A DNA stretch of 64,000 bases, taken from positions 32,501 through 96,500 of the forward strand of contig MVGU01001346.1 in NCBI GenBank assembly GCA_002005505.1, read 5' to 3'. Under the pieces are notes generated by a model. It was given only the letters and a program-made list of their open reading frames with translations. It had not been told where the DNA came from and did not search any database. Shown here one piece after another: positions 34,188 through 44,104 of the stretch (positions are counted from its first letter, which is position 1; each line of letters opens with the position of its first letter). The position numbers and the translations under genes were made by a program. Source of the stretch: Botryococcus braunii. Its lineage: Eukaryota; Chlorophyta; Trebouxiophyceae.

Positions 34188-35055
34188 TAAAGCATTTCTG
34201 CTTTCGGCGTCACCTGCAGTGATGGCACGACGGCACCGTCAGTTCGTAGCCTGTGGGAAAAGCCGTGCACGCTACAACGTTTCCAGGAACAGCACACAGC
34301 ACTCTCCAACAGTAGAGGTTGGTCAAGGATACCAACATGCTTCGGACAAGTCTTACATATGATGTTAACTGCTCTCACTCTTGCTAAAGACCTCGTAACA
34401 CTACGCCTTGCCTGATAGGAGAGATCAGCACCAAAGAGGCCTTGCGATGTCTACTTTACGTCACTAGAATACAACAATAGTTCATCAGTAACTCAGCAAG
34501 GTCTCTTTGTGATGTTTGTACAGTGAAACTATCTTACCGCCACAACGGTGGACTTTAACATAAGTCGCAATGAGGTCAAACATTCAGTGCGCTCTCGTCA
34601 TGCACTCTCATCAATGCACACTGCAGCAATATCTAACTGGTCTGAATGTTTGAGCACAATCATATCTGGAACGACTTTGAGAATCCTAAACACACCTGCA
34701 GTGATGGCACGACGGCAGCGTCAGTTCGTAGCCTGTGGGAAAAACCGTCCACGCTACAACGTTTCCAGGAACAGCACACAGCACTCTCCAACAGTAGAGG
34801 TTGGTCAAGGATACCAACATGCTTCGGCAAGTACCGAGCCGTTCTTGGGCTGCCCAGGGATGGCTCGGACTGCAGGGATCCTAAAGTACTACCATACGTA
34901 ATGTCTATTGAGATCGCATATCGTACAAGTCACGTGTTATGTCATTGAGGTACGAGTATGATCTATACCGTTCATAACGGCTATAGTTTACTCCGCTGTT
35001 GATGGCATGTGACAGGGGATGTCACTAAGTACAGTATTGACCAATTCATTCAACA
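34188..35055 (-). repeat. Copia F 3' LTR
   Basis: On minus it starts TGTTGAATGAATTGG (35055) and ends AAATGCTTTA (34188). Module A1 is 34831-34696, followed by GTGTGTTTAGG after CTGCAG. A2 is 34350-34214, followed by GTGACGCCG after CTGCAG. It has several substitutions relative to the other LTR. Confidence 0.93.
34214..34695 (-). other. Predicted LTR intron, copia F left LTR
   Basis: Donor CTGCAG then GTGTGT (34695). Acceptor CACTGCAG then G (34214). Length 482 nt. Contains spacer and module A2. Confidence 0.4.
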
Positions 35056-35068
35056 CTTCCCCTTGACA
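35056..35068 (-). promoter_or_regulatory. Copia F polypurine tract
   Basis: The minus strand reads GTCAAGGGGAAG before the LTR start, the same core as in B, C and D. Confidence 0.85.
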
Positions 35069-35080
35069 GCACCCTGTCAC

Positions 35081-38000
35081 CTATGTCATCTTCACAAGTC
35101 CAAATGCTCGCCTGTGCACCTGGAAGACAGGGCGAGCGAGAGGCTTTGTCAGCATGTCTGCCTTGTTCCTTGCAGACTCCACATAGCAGAGTGTAACCTG
35201 CCCCTTTGCAATAGCTTCACGTGCAAAGTGGAAGCACACGGCAATGTGCTTAGTATACTTGCTATACAGTGGGTTTTTCAGGTTAGCAATGCACCCCTGA
35301 TTGTCACAGTATAGCTTCACAGACCAAGGAGGAGTTTCGATTTCCTCCATGAACCCACGCAGCCAGTTAAGCTCCTTAATAGCCAGACTGGTTGCCATGA
35401 ATTCTGCCTCCACAGTGGAGGTAGCAACTGAATGTTGCGTCTTACTACCCCAGACCACCGCACTGCCGAACACTGATAGCACATACCCTGAGGTAGAATG
35501 CCTGCTGTCAATATCGCCAGCATAATCTGCATCAACATGACCTTCTAACACAGGCCCTTTCCCTCCCAGCACTAACACACACTCTCGAGTAGACTGCAGA
35601 TACCTCAATACCCTCAAGCCCTCATTCATGTGGGCAGTGGTGGGGGCGTTCCGGTAACGGGACAGAACGCCCACAGCCTGAGCTATATCAGGTCGAGTTG
35701 CATTAGCAATATACAACAGAGACCCAACAAGCTCACAATATCTATGCCCGGGAGGCAGTGGAGTCCCAGACCCAAAGCTGGTCTCACCCACTGTAACCTG
35801 GGGCATCCCAGACATCACAAAGTCTTTACTCATGGGAGTATCGACTGTACGTGACTCAGCACTCACCCCAAACTTCTCACACAGTGCATCAATCTTAGGC
35901 ACACAGCTCAGTGATAGGCACCGATTCTCTCTATCTCTCAGGATCTGGCAGCCCAAGAAATCCTTGACTTCACCAAGGTCATGAATCTTGAAGCTTCCCA
36001 ACAGCTCCTTTTTCACCCACTCTATCTCTTCCGCACCCATTGCCACAATCAAAAGATCATCAACATACACAAGCATGTATGACAGCTCCCCATCCTCGTG
36101 TCTCTTGATGTAAACTCCCGCATCGCTCTTACACACTTCATATCCCATACTCAGCAGCTTCTCATTCAGGGTCTTGTGCCAGGCCCTGGGAGCCTGCTTC
36201 AGGCCATTTAGGGCCTTACGCAATCTGCACACAATGTTGGGGTTGCCATTATCAAACCCAGGAGGCTGTGTCACATACACTTCCTCCTCTAATTCACCAT
36301 TCAAAAAGGCGGTCTTTATATCCACCTGGTGAATTTCCATGTTCTTTGCTGCAGCAGTTGCTAGCAAAGTCCTCCTGGACCCATAGCTACTGGTAGGTGC
36401 GAAGACCTCATCTACATCAAGTCCGGGAATCTGTCTACAGCCCTGGGCCACAAGCCGAGCCTTAAATCTTAACACGTTCCCATGTGCATCAGTCTTCACA
36501 GAGAAGATCCAATGCACAGGGATCACCTTGTGTCCCCTGGGTCTCTCAACGTACTCCATCACCTCGTGCGCATCAAGAGAATCTTGCTCCTCTTGCATTG
36601 CCTGGCGCCAGAATTCCCACTGAGGGGATCTTTGCGCCTCCCTGAGGTTTCCAGGGACTGGCACCTTGGACCACCTCACCCCAGGTATCTGACCCTTTAC
36701 AGGATTCAGATTGTGATCATGCACAACATGGCTATCCTCTCTAGGCTCACACGCACGTGCTTCCACTACTCTTTCGCTCGAGGTTACTGCGTTACACACC
36801 TCTCTGACTCTCTCCCACTCTGCAGGTGTCTGCAGCTTTCTCTCCTTGGAGGATTCACATGCTGCTCCAGTCAATCTGGGTCTTACATCACTCATCATGT
36901 CCCAAACGCACTCATCACTCAAAGGCGCCGCATAATCTGGCACTGTGCGAGACCCTGCAGTGGTGTCTCTCTCATCCACACTTGTACTCTCACAACACAC
37001 CTGTGACTCCCCAGTGTGTCCCTCACAAGCACGCAGAGCCTGGCCATCTAAAGACTCCCTTTGTCCATCAAGTGTCTGATTGGAAATCTCCAAACTGACC
37101 TCTCTTGCCTCACTCTCAGCGCTTACATGATCAGACATGCCCTCCAGCCTGGCCAAGTCCTGTCCATCAGGCTGAGCTTCAGTTGCTTCCCCTGGGCAAA
37201 TGGCCTCTGACATTCTTCTATTCTCTCCATCATTCACATCTCCATCATGTCCCGCAGTGACCTCAGCTGCAGCCTCACGTGCTGCTACTCTCTGATCATA
37301 CCGTTGCTGCCGGGTCAGCCCGTCTTGCCCTCGGACACCCATGGCCCCAACCTCCATTCGAACACATTCTTGCACATTATTCAATCGTTGCAGGTGTGAC
37401 TTGGTCTCCTGGCCTCCTCGCGCCAGGTTCTCCATGTGTCCGAGTACGGACCAGCTGTGGCCGGACTGCGTATGGCTCAGCTCCGAGGAAGTGGGCTCCC
37501 CGTCCACGTTGACACTTGTAGTCTCAGAATTCTCACAGGGGTTGATTGCACATGGGGTAGTTGCACAGGGGGTGGTTGCAAAGGGAGAGTCAGGTCCGGA
37601 CTGTTGCGCGTTGACCTCTCGGTTGCAGAGCGGCTCAGGATCATCTGAGTCCCAAAAGCACAATTGACCCAAGGACTGCTGGCCCTCCTGTTGCACAAAT
37701 GGCAAGGAAAAGGGCTGCTGGACTGCATTTGGACTCACAGGAGACATAGTGCTAAGCCCCACTCTGTCTGCGGCCCTTATGTGCTCCAGAAAGGTAACGT
37801 CTCTGCTTTCTTTCCAAATCCCGTTTCCCATATAAATTCTATATGCCTTTGACACACTGGAATACCCTGTGAAGAGACCAGGGGAGGTCTTAGACTCAAA
37901 CACTCCCCTTTGGTGATCAGGTATGTGCACATGTGCTAGACAGCCAAAAGTCCTGAGCAGGGATACATCGGGCTTTACCCCATGGAAGGCTTCATAAGGC

Positions 38001-39973
38001 GTCTTGTCACGTCCAGTCACAGGTCCCATATTGTACAGGATGCAGGCTGTCTCCATTGCTTCCTTCCAGAGTGACTGTTTGGCAGCTGCATGCAACATGA
38101 GTGTTCTGGCCTTCTCCTTGATTGTTGGGTTCATCCGTTCAGCAACGCCATTTTGCTGAGGCGTGTATGCTGCAGAGGTCTCAAATTTAATTCCCTCCTG
38201 CGTACAGAAACCCTTCAATGTACTGTTGAGGAATTCTGTCCCCCTGTCAGTACGAATGCACTTAACAGAGCGGTTCAACTGCCTCTGCCAAAAAATCAGG
38301 AGGTCTCTGACTGCACTACTGATTGCATCCCTGGTTTTTACTGCCAGGGCTATGACATAGTGCGTAGCCTCATCCACAATTGTGACAAAGAAGCGCTCCC
38401 CAGTAATAGCTGTAGGGGAGATGGGGCCAACTGTGTCCAAATGAATTCTCTCAAGGGGCTCAGTGGCTGCTCTGGAACTGGTCCCAAAAGGGGGACGACT
38501 GTGCTTTCCCTGAATGCACGCTTCACATGAAGAGTGACAGTTTGCGCAAGGGGAGAGAGATACAGGGATGCCCAGGACCAAATCTTCAGACTGCAGTCGC
38601 CTCATATTAACCTCCCCTGGGTGCCCCAGTCTACTGTGCCACAGTGCTCTCAATCTGCAATCATGAGCGACTGGTGCTCTGACTGTGTTAACAAACACAG
38701 AGACAGGGTTTCTGACTGGACTGACCTTCTGCAAAAAATACAGGCCATTTCTCTGTGCAACTGAACAAGACCAGTTTTGAGCGCCACGCATCCCAGTGTA
38801 ACTTCCCACACTGTCTGTCACAAAACTAGCCCCATCACGTATAGCAGCTGTCACTGAAATCAGATTAGCTGTAGCTGAAGGAACACAATGCACATTGTGA
38901 AGCCACAGGGGTTGGTGTTCTGCACTGCTCAAGCAGAGGGAACCAGTTGCAATTATCTGTCCCGTGGCATCTGATGTAGCCATATGCAAAGGAATGGGAT
39001 TTCTGTGCAGAGTGGGGGAATGTAACAGGGATAGATCATTGACTAGGTGGATGGTGGCTCCACTGTCCACCAGAAAACTTCTCGCTTCTGGCATGACGCG
39101 TGTTGGTGTTAAGACATTCAGAGAAAGCATGGCGGACATACCAGAGGGTGGTGGATATCCCCCCGGGAAAAAGTTGTTGTCGTTCCCGCTGCCCTCCGGA
39201 GGTCGAGCCACTGCAGCCGACGCTTGATTTTGGAATTGCGGAAGCAGATTGGCCATTGCAGCCATGACTTGCTGCAGGTTCTGTTGCATCTTCTCGTCCG
39301 CCTCCTTCTTGAGGCAGTTCCTCTCAAAATGGCCTAGCTTGTTGCAGTAGCGACAGCGCCTGTTGTCACGCCGGTCCCGTCCCTCCACCTTGGTCGATGA
39401 AGGTTGGCCCCCCTGGCCTCCAGCTTGGGTCTCCTGTGGGCTTGCAGTCCCTGGTGTGGTGGAGTAGGCTGGTGTGATGGCTGCCCTGGCCACAGGGGTG
39501 ACTCTGGGGACCTGGTCGTTGAAGCACAGTCCCTTGGCTGTGGTGGAGATGATATCCCACAGTCCCTCCAGATCCGTCCCAGCAGATGAGGAGATCATCC
39601 CAGTCTCCTTCGCTTCCTCTGGCAGGCCCTTGATGATTGCCAGCTTGACTTCTCTCTCCATGATGGAGTGCCCATTTCCCTTGAGCGCATTGAAGAGTGC
39701 CACCTTCCTGTTGTAGTAGTCCTCCAACGTTTCTGTCTCTCCCATGCTGGTGTGTAGAAGCTCCAGCCAGCGTGCTGTTACCTCCAGGTCTGCCCCTCCA
39801 GTAAAACGCTCTAGAACCCACTGGTAGGCATTGGCTGCCACTTGCATTGCAGCCAGCTTGGCACCCCACGCCTTGGGGACGCTCTCAATCAGCATCTGCT
39901 GCATTCTCCTCTGTGTCTGGCATTGGAGCTTCAATGGCTGCCTTGCACCTTTTGAGGCCACAGGCTGCCACAT
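35081..39973 (-). CDS. Copia F gag-pol polyprotein, 1630 codons open
   Basis: One uninterrupted frame with every copia enzyme. Rough positions: gag helices 30-180; CCHC knuckle CRYCNKLGHFERNC near 206-219; protease FLVDSGATIHLVND near 302; GAG-pre-integrase LWHSRLGHPGEV and CSSCEACIQGKH-type finger near 450-485; integrase triad near 516 (LDTVGP), 576 (RTDRG) and 612 (NGVAERMN); linker 750-1080; RT with LVYVDDLLIV near 1300; RNase H with HVDADYAGD near 1485, ending KADMLTKPLARPVF. The ATG at 39973 is probably internal: the gag N-terminus lies in another frame (39885-40223) and must join near 39900. Possibly active enzymes, or freshly disabled by one indel. Confidence 0.95.
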   Translation of the reverse strand: MWQPVASKGARQPLKLQCQTQRRMQQMLIESVPKAWGAKLAAMQVAANAYQWVLERFTGGADLEVTARWLELLHTSMGETETLEDYYNRKVALFNALKGNGHSIMEREVKLAIIKGLPEEAKETGMISSSAGTDLEGLWDIISTTAKGLCFNDQVPRVTPVARAAITPAYSTTPGTASPQETQAGGQGGQPSSTKVEGRDRRDNRRCRYCNKLGHFERNCLKKEADEKMQQNLQQVMAAMANLLPQFQNQASAAVARPPEGSGNDNNFFPGGYPPPSGMSAMLSLNVLTPTRVMPEARSFLVDSGATIHLVNDLSLLHSPTLHRNPIPLHMATSDATGQIIATGSLCLSSAEHQPLWLHNVHCVPSATANLISVTAAIRDGASFVTDSVGSYTGMRGAQNWSCSVAQRNGLYFLQKVSPVRNPVSVFVNTVRAPVAHDCRLRALWHSRLGHPGEVNMRRLQSEDLVLGIPVSLSPCANCHSSCEACIQGKHSRPPFGTSSRAATEPLERIHLDTVGPISPTAITGERFFVTIVDEATHYVIALAVKTRDAISSAVRDLLIFWQRQLNRSVKCIRTDRGTEFLNSTLKGFCTQEGIKFETSAAYTPQQNGVAERMNPTIKEKARTLMLHAAAKQSLWKEAMETACILYNMGPVTGRDKTPYEAFHGVKPDVSLLRTFGCLAHVHIPDHQRGVFESKTSPGLFTGYSSVSKAYRIYMGNGIWKESRDVTFLEHIRAADRVGLSTMSPVSPNAVQQPFSLPFVQQEGQQSLGQLCFWDSDDPEPLCNREVNAQQSGPDSPFATTPCATTPCAINPCENSETTSVNVDGEPTSSELSHTQSGHSWSVLGHMENLARGGQETKSHLQRLNNVQECVRMEVGAMGVRGQDGLTRQQRYDQRVAAREAAAEVTAGHDGDVNDGENRRMSEAICPGEATEAQPDGQDLARLEGMSDHVSAESEAREVSLEISNQTLDGQRESLDGQALRACEGHTGESQVCCESTSVDERDTTAGSRTVPDYAAPLSDECVWDMMSDVRPRLTGAACESSKERKLQTPAEWERVREVCNAVTSSERVVEARACEPREDSHVVHDHNLNPVKGQIPGVRWSKVPVPGNLREAQRSPQWEFWRQAMQEEQDSLDAHEVMEYVERPRGHKVIPVHWIFSVKTDAHGNVLRFKARLVAQGCRQIPGLDVDEVFAPTSSYGSRRTLLATAAAKNMEIHQVDIKTAFLNGELEEEVYVTQPPGFDNGNPNIVCRLRKALNGLKQAPRAWHKTLNEKLLSMGYEVCKSDAGVYIKRHEDGELSYMLVYVDDLLIVAMGAEEIEWVKKELLGSFKIHDLGEVKDFLGCQILRDRENRCLSLSCVPKIDALCEKFGVSAESRTVDTPMSKDFVMSGMPQVTVGETSFGSGTPLPPGHRYCELVGSLLYIANATRPDIAQAVGVLSRYRNAPTTAHMNEGLRVLRYLQSTRECVLVLGGKGPVLEGHVDADYAGDIDSRHSTSGYVLSVFGSAVVWGSKTQHSVATSTVEAEFMATSLAIKELNWLRGFMEEIETPPWSVKLYCDNQGCIANLKNPLYSKYTKHIAVCFHFAREAIAKGQVTLCYVESARNKADMLTKPLARPVFQVHRRAFGLVKMT

Positions 39974-40223
39974 ATGCCAGATCCCAGAGTGGAAATTCCA
40001 CTCCCTCTCTGTCCAGAGTCACTGGACATTTGACGTTCGTGGTGACGACGCCACCGGTTTTCGTCATTGCGATGCACATCTCTCCACTCTGCGCAGTGGA
40101 GTTTGCTGGCTGGCTGGGTGATGCACTGATGGAAGAGCCAGACCCAGCTGATCCAGACTCCGTTGCAGTGCGCTTACTTTTCGTTTTCATGATCACTTGT
40201 CTGCTTCTAGTTTTCATGATCAA
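39885..40223 (-). CDS. Copia F gag N-terminus, other frame
   Basis: 112 codons from ATG 40223, ending EAPMPDTEENAADAD then TGA. It parallels EAPMPKTAENAAVKHFILQS in copia C and K gag. The next homologous residues (LIESVPKAW) are in the polyprotein frame, +1 relative to this one. Either a recent one-base indel or translational frameshifting would join them. Confidence 0.75.
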   Translation of the reverse strand: MIMKTRSRQVIMKTKSKRTATESGSAGSGSSISASPSQPANSTAQSGEMCIAMTKTGGVVTTNVKCPVTLDREGVEFPLWDLAYVAACGLKRCKAAIEAPMPDTEENAADAD

Positions 40224-40486
40224 GCCAGTTCTTCGCTCCTGACCTTAGATGACTTCCCCTGGAAGCAATTCTTCCTGGCTCTGACACTGAGTTGATAAGT
40301 CCCAGAAGTACTGCTTTCCCAGCCCAGTTGCTACTGTACAAACATTCCTTCTAGCACTACGGAAGGAATAATTTTACGTGTCTAGCTCGATGTGTTTGAA
40401 CGGCCAGACCTCACTCGTCAATGAAGCTCGCAGCCTCGAAGCAAGGTCCAAAACCCCTTTTCTTCCTGGAAATCTGTCGTGCGCCA

Positions 40487-40522
40487 CTGCAAGCTCAGCT
40501 TGGAAGCCGTGGGCCCATAACC
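40487..40522 (-). promoter_or_regulatory. Copia F primer site, half tRNA-iMet type
   Basis: Directly after the 5' LTR the minus strand reads GGTTATGGGCCCAC, then GGCTTCCAAGCTGAGC. The first 14 nt match the Drosophila-copia-type site. Partial complementarity to the D arm follows. Confidence 0.8.
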
Positions 40523-41378
40523 TAAAGCATTTCTGCTTTCGGCGTCACCTGCAGTGATGGCACGACGGCAGCGTCAGTTCGTAGCCTGTGGGAAAAACCG
40601 TCCACGCTACAACGTTTCCAGGAACAGCACACAGCACTCTCCAACAGTAGAGGTTGGTCAAGGATACCAACATGCTTCGGACAAGTCTTACATATGATGT
40701 TAACTGCTCTCACTCTTGCTAAAGACCACGTAACACTACGCCTTGCCTGATAGCAGAGATCAGCACCAAAGAGGCCTTGCGATGTCTACTTTACGTCACT
40801 AGAATACAATAATAGTTTATCAGTAACTCAGCAAGGTCTCTTTGTGATGTTTGTACAGTGAAACTATCTTACCGCCACAACGGTGGACTTTAACATAAGT
40901 CGCAATGAGGTCAAACATTCAGTGCACTCTCATCAATGCACACTGCAGCAATATCTAATTGGTCTGAATGTTTGAGCACAATCATATCTAGAACGACTTT
41001 GAGAATCCTAAACACACCTGCAGTGATGGCACGACGGCAGCGTCAGTTCGTAGCCTGTGGGAAAAACCGTCCACGCTACAACGTTTCCAGGAACAGCACA
41101 CAGCACTCTCCAACAGTAGAGGTTGGTCAAGGATACCAACATGCTTCGGACAAGTACCGAGCCGTTCCTGGGCTGCCCAGGGATGGCTCGGACTGCAGGG
41201 ATCCTAAAGTACTACCATACGTAATGTCTATTGAGATCGCATATCGTACAAGTCACGTGTTATGTCATTGAGGTACGAGTATGATCTATACCGTTCATAA
41301 CGGCTATAGTTTACTCCGCTGTTGATGGCATGTGACAGGGGATGTCACTAAGTACAGTATTGACCAATTCATTCAACA
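40523..41378 (-). repeat. Copia F 5' LTR
   Basis: 856 bp on minus, from TGTTGAATG (41378) to TGCTTTA (40523). Module A1 (41154-41018) and module A2 (40685-40549) are 137 bp each and appear identical. The spacer has a 14 bp hairpin with one mismatch (40767-40780 with 40831-40844). Confidence 0.95.
40549..41017 (-). other. Predicted LTR intron, copia F right LTR
   Basis: Donor CTGCAG then GTGTGT (41017). Acceptor CACTGCAG then G (40549). Length 469 nt. The terminal exon reads GTGACGCCGAAAGC. Confidence 0.42.
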
Positions 41379-41383
41379 AGGGC

Positions 41384-42668
41384 TGTGCTGGCAGTGGCTG
41401 CCACACAGAATCTTGAGATCCACCAAGTGGATATCAAGACGGCTTTTCTCAATGGAGAGTTGGAGGAAGAGGTCTATGTGACCCAACCACCAGGATTTGA
41501 GAATGGCAACACGAGGGTTGTGTGCAAGCTCAGGAAGGCATTATACGGTCTAAAACAAGCCCCACGGGCTTGGCACAAGACCTTGAGCGACAAGTTGAGC
41601 GTGATGGGGTATAGTGTGTGCAAGAGCGATGCGGGCGTATACATCAGGAGGGCCCCTGATGGTAACCTGTCCTTTATTCTTGTTTATGTTGATGATCTTC
41701 TCATAGTTGCCCGAGTGGTTGTAGAGATTGAGTGGGGGAAAGAGTTGTTGAAGCAGGACTTCACCATCGATGATTTGGGAGAGGTGATTGATTTCCTGGG
41801 GTGTCAGGTCCTACGCAATAGAGTTCAGGGCACTATTTCCGTGAGTTGCACTCCCAAGATTGATGCTCTTGTGGAAAAGTTTGGCGTTGCTCATGATGGG
41901 CGTGTGGTTGATACCCCCATGTCCAAGGACTTCGTGGCTAGCAGCAGACCCGAGTCCTCAGATGGTATGTCACATGGGGCAGGTACCCCACTGCCCACCT
42001 GGTCATCAATACTGCGAGTTGATTGGATCGTTGCTATATATTGCCAATACGACCCGGCCTGACATTTCTCAGGCTGTTGGAGTGTTGTCAAGGTATAGAT
42101 AGACACCCACTACCTCACACTGGAATGAGGCCAGTCGAGTGCTGAAGTACTTGAGAGATACCAGAGAATAGCTCTTACTCTGGGTGGAAAGGGGCCTGAG
42201 CTAGAAGGCTATGTTGATGCCGACTATGCTGGGGACCTGGACCACAGGTATTCCACCACTGGCTATGTTCTATCAGTCTATGGTAGTGCCGTGGCTTGGG
42301 GAAGCAAGAAGCAGAGCTCAGTTGCTACCTCAACTGTGCAAGCCGAGTTTATGGCAGCCGGCCATATTGTGAAGGAAGCCAACTGGCTTAGGGGCTTCTT
42401 GGAAGAGATCGGGGCTGCACCTTGGAGGGTCAAACTTTTCTGTGACAACCAAGGATGCATTTCCAATTTACGGAACCCCCTTTATTCCAAATTCACAAAG
42501 CATGTTGCAGTAAGCTTCCACTATGCTAGGGAAGCTATGGCACTTGGGCAGGTAGAAATCCTCTATGTAGAATCTGCTCGAAATGTGGCTGACATTATGA
42601 CCAAGCCACTTGCTAAGCCCGTGTTTGTTGGTCATCGTGATTCACTAGGTTTGAGAAGATACACATAA
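41384..42668 (+). pseudogene. Copia C reverse transcriptase C-terminus and RNase H
   Basis: It resumes after F with VLAVAATQNLEIHQVDIKTA. It has YGLKQAPRAWH and the catalytic LVYVDDLLIV. One extra C near 41997 shifts the frame, and a TAG follows near 42099. RNase H continues in the frame 42291-42668 (STVQAEFMAAGH, CDNQGCISNLRN, SARNVADIMTKPLA). Confidence 0.92.
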
Positions 42669-42677
42669 AGCATGCAG

Positions 42678-42688
42678 GCAAGGGGAAG
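42678..42688 (+). promoter_or_regulatory. Copia C polypurine tract
   Basis: GCAAGGGGAAG immediately before the 3' LTR. Confidence 0.85.
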
Positions 42689-42862
42689 TGTTGAGTTCTG
42701 AACATTATTATTGAATGCCTTGTGCTTTAAGTGATGTTCAGGTGTGCACTATTAGGATATGGGTCCATTGAGAACATAAGGTACCTTAAGACACGTTAGG
42801 TTGTGGACGATTTCGAACATAAGGTACAATCTGATCTAGATTACGCGTTAGTGTGAAAGGAC

Positions 42863-42869
42863 TATTAAA
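42863..42869 (+). promoter_or_regulatory. TATA box of LTR C
   Basis: TATTAAA, 31 bp upstream of the first base of module A1, close to the 32 bp seen in LTR I. Confidence 0.6.
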
Positions 42870-43028
42870 GCTGCAATCACCGCATAGTCGAGCAACTGGT
42901 TTGGAAAGATACTGGGCACATAAGGATGCCAGTCTTGTTCGTGCAGTTGCATGTGTCTAAAGAGCAGACAGTCGTCGAGGACTGTAGCTGGAGAGGCACG
43001 AACTTACGACCTGTCTGCTTGCTTACAG

Positions 43029-43360
43029 GTGCGGTGACGCAGGGTGTGTATTGGTAATGTGTCCATGTTTGATTGCTTGTTTGTAAGTGAACCATCTTAG
43101 TGTACAATCAAGTCTCCCAAATAGCTAAGGGACGGAGTCTTGATTGAGTATAGGAAGGCACTTGCTTTCAGCCGTCAGGAGCTTATCCGTGTGTAGATGC
43201 TCATTGACAGATCAACGTGTAACGGAACTGGTTTGGAAAGATACTGGGCACATAAGGATGCCAGTCTTGTTCATGCAGTTGCATGTGTCTAAAGAGCAGA
43301 CAGTCGTCGAGGACTGTAGCTGGAGAGGCACGAACTTACGACCTGTCTGCTTGCTTACAG
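43029..43360 (+). other. Predicted LTR intron, copia C
   Basis: Donor CAG then GTGCGG (43029). Acceptor CTTACAG then G (43360). Length 332 nt. Its exact removal gives the short 5' LTR form at 29457-29823. Confidence 0.45.
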
Positions 43361-43393
43361 GATACGCCACTGCCCATAACCTTTTACAGTCTC

Positions 43394-44104
43394 CCTCCCC
43401 ATGACATAATTTATGAGAGGGATCCAGGGGTGTGTGGCTTTGGGACGTGTGTTTCACATGTTAAAGCTTTGCAAGAGCTCAGCCGTCAATTTTTCATTGG
43501 ATAGTTTGATAGATTTTAAAGCTCCATCCTCCCTTTTTCTTGCACAATTTGCATTCCAAGGAAGTAACGAGCTTCCCCTCAATCTTTGACAGTAAAATGA
43601 CTTGACAGCAGCCCCTTTAGTTCTGACACCACAGACATATCAGTGGACAAAATTAAGATGTCATTTAGATAGAGAAGCAAGTGGACACTAGCACAGCCCT
43701 CTCTATTAAAGATAAATAAAGATGGGTCAGCATCAGAAACAGTGAAACCATAATTTTTCAGAACCCCACTGATGGTCTCGTACCAGGCCCTGGGTGCATG
43801 TTTGAGAACATACAATGCTTTATGTAGCTTTCACACAGTGTTTTTAGTGCCCACGTGAAATCCTTCAGGTTGTTTAACATACACCTCTTCTACCAAGTTA
43901 CTATGCAGAAATGCTGTAGACACGTCCATTTGATGGACAAGCAGGTTCGCGTGCACAGCAACAGAAAGTAAGTACCTAAGTGTAGTATACTTAGATACTC
44001 GTGCCTAGACTTCTGTGTAGTCTATGCCATAAATCTGTTTGAAACCTTTGGCGACGAGCCTCGCCTTGAATCTTTCAATGTCACCTGCTTCAGTGAATTT
44101 TATT
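43394..44104 (-). pseudogene. Copia I reverse transcriptase
   Basis: Degenerate RT. VLKHAPRAWYETISGVLKNY, then LLLYLNDILILS, where the catalytic YVDD has become YLND, then SSHFTVKD. Upstream parts (about 43830-44104) are in shifted frames. The right end of the host gap made by insertion C lies at 43389. Confidence 0.85.

Larger units (their letters stand above)
34188..41378 (-). mobile_element. Ty1/copia element F, nearly intact
   Basis: A minus-strand element inserted in the RT of C. LTRs at both ends, primer site, gag N-terminus, one 1630-codon gag-pol frame, polypurine tract, duplication AGGGC. The LTRs differ by roughly a dozen substitutions and one indel of about 13 bp over some 860 bp, so the insertion is fairly recent. 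Confidence 0.95.
29457..43388 (+). mobile_element. Ty1/copia element C, interrupted by F
   Basis: 5' LTR 29457-29823, primer site, gag, pol, RT start to 34187, copia F, RT and RNase H 41384-42668, polypurine tract, 3' LTR 42689-43388, with duplication GTCTC. Nonsense codons and shifts in gag and RT make it defective. The U3 parts of the two LTRs differ at about 4 of 207 positions. Confidence 0.92.
42689..43388 (+). repeat. Copia C 3' LTR, long form (two modules)
   Basis: 700 bp from TGTTGAGTTCTG to CTTTTACA. TATTAAA at 42863-42869, module A1 at 42894-43028, module A2 at 43226-43360. The modules are 135 bp each with a single visible difference. A1 ends CTTACAG followed by GTGCGG; A2 ends CTTACAG followed by GATACGCC. 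The spacer holds a 13 bp hairpin (43105-43117 with 43134-43146) and GAGTATAGG after it. Confidence 0.93.
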
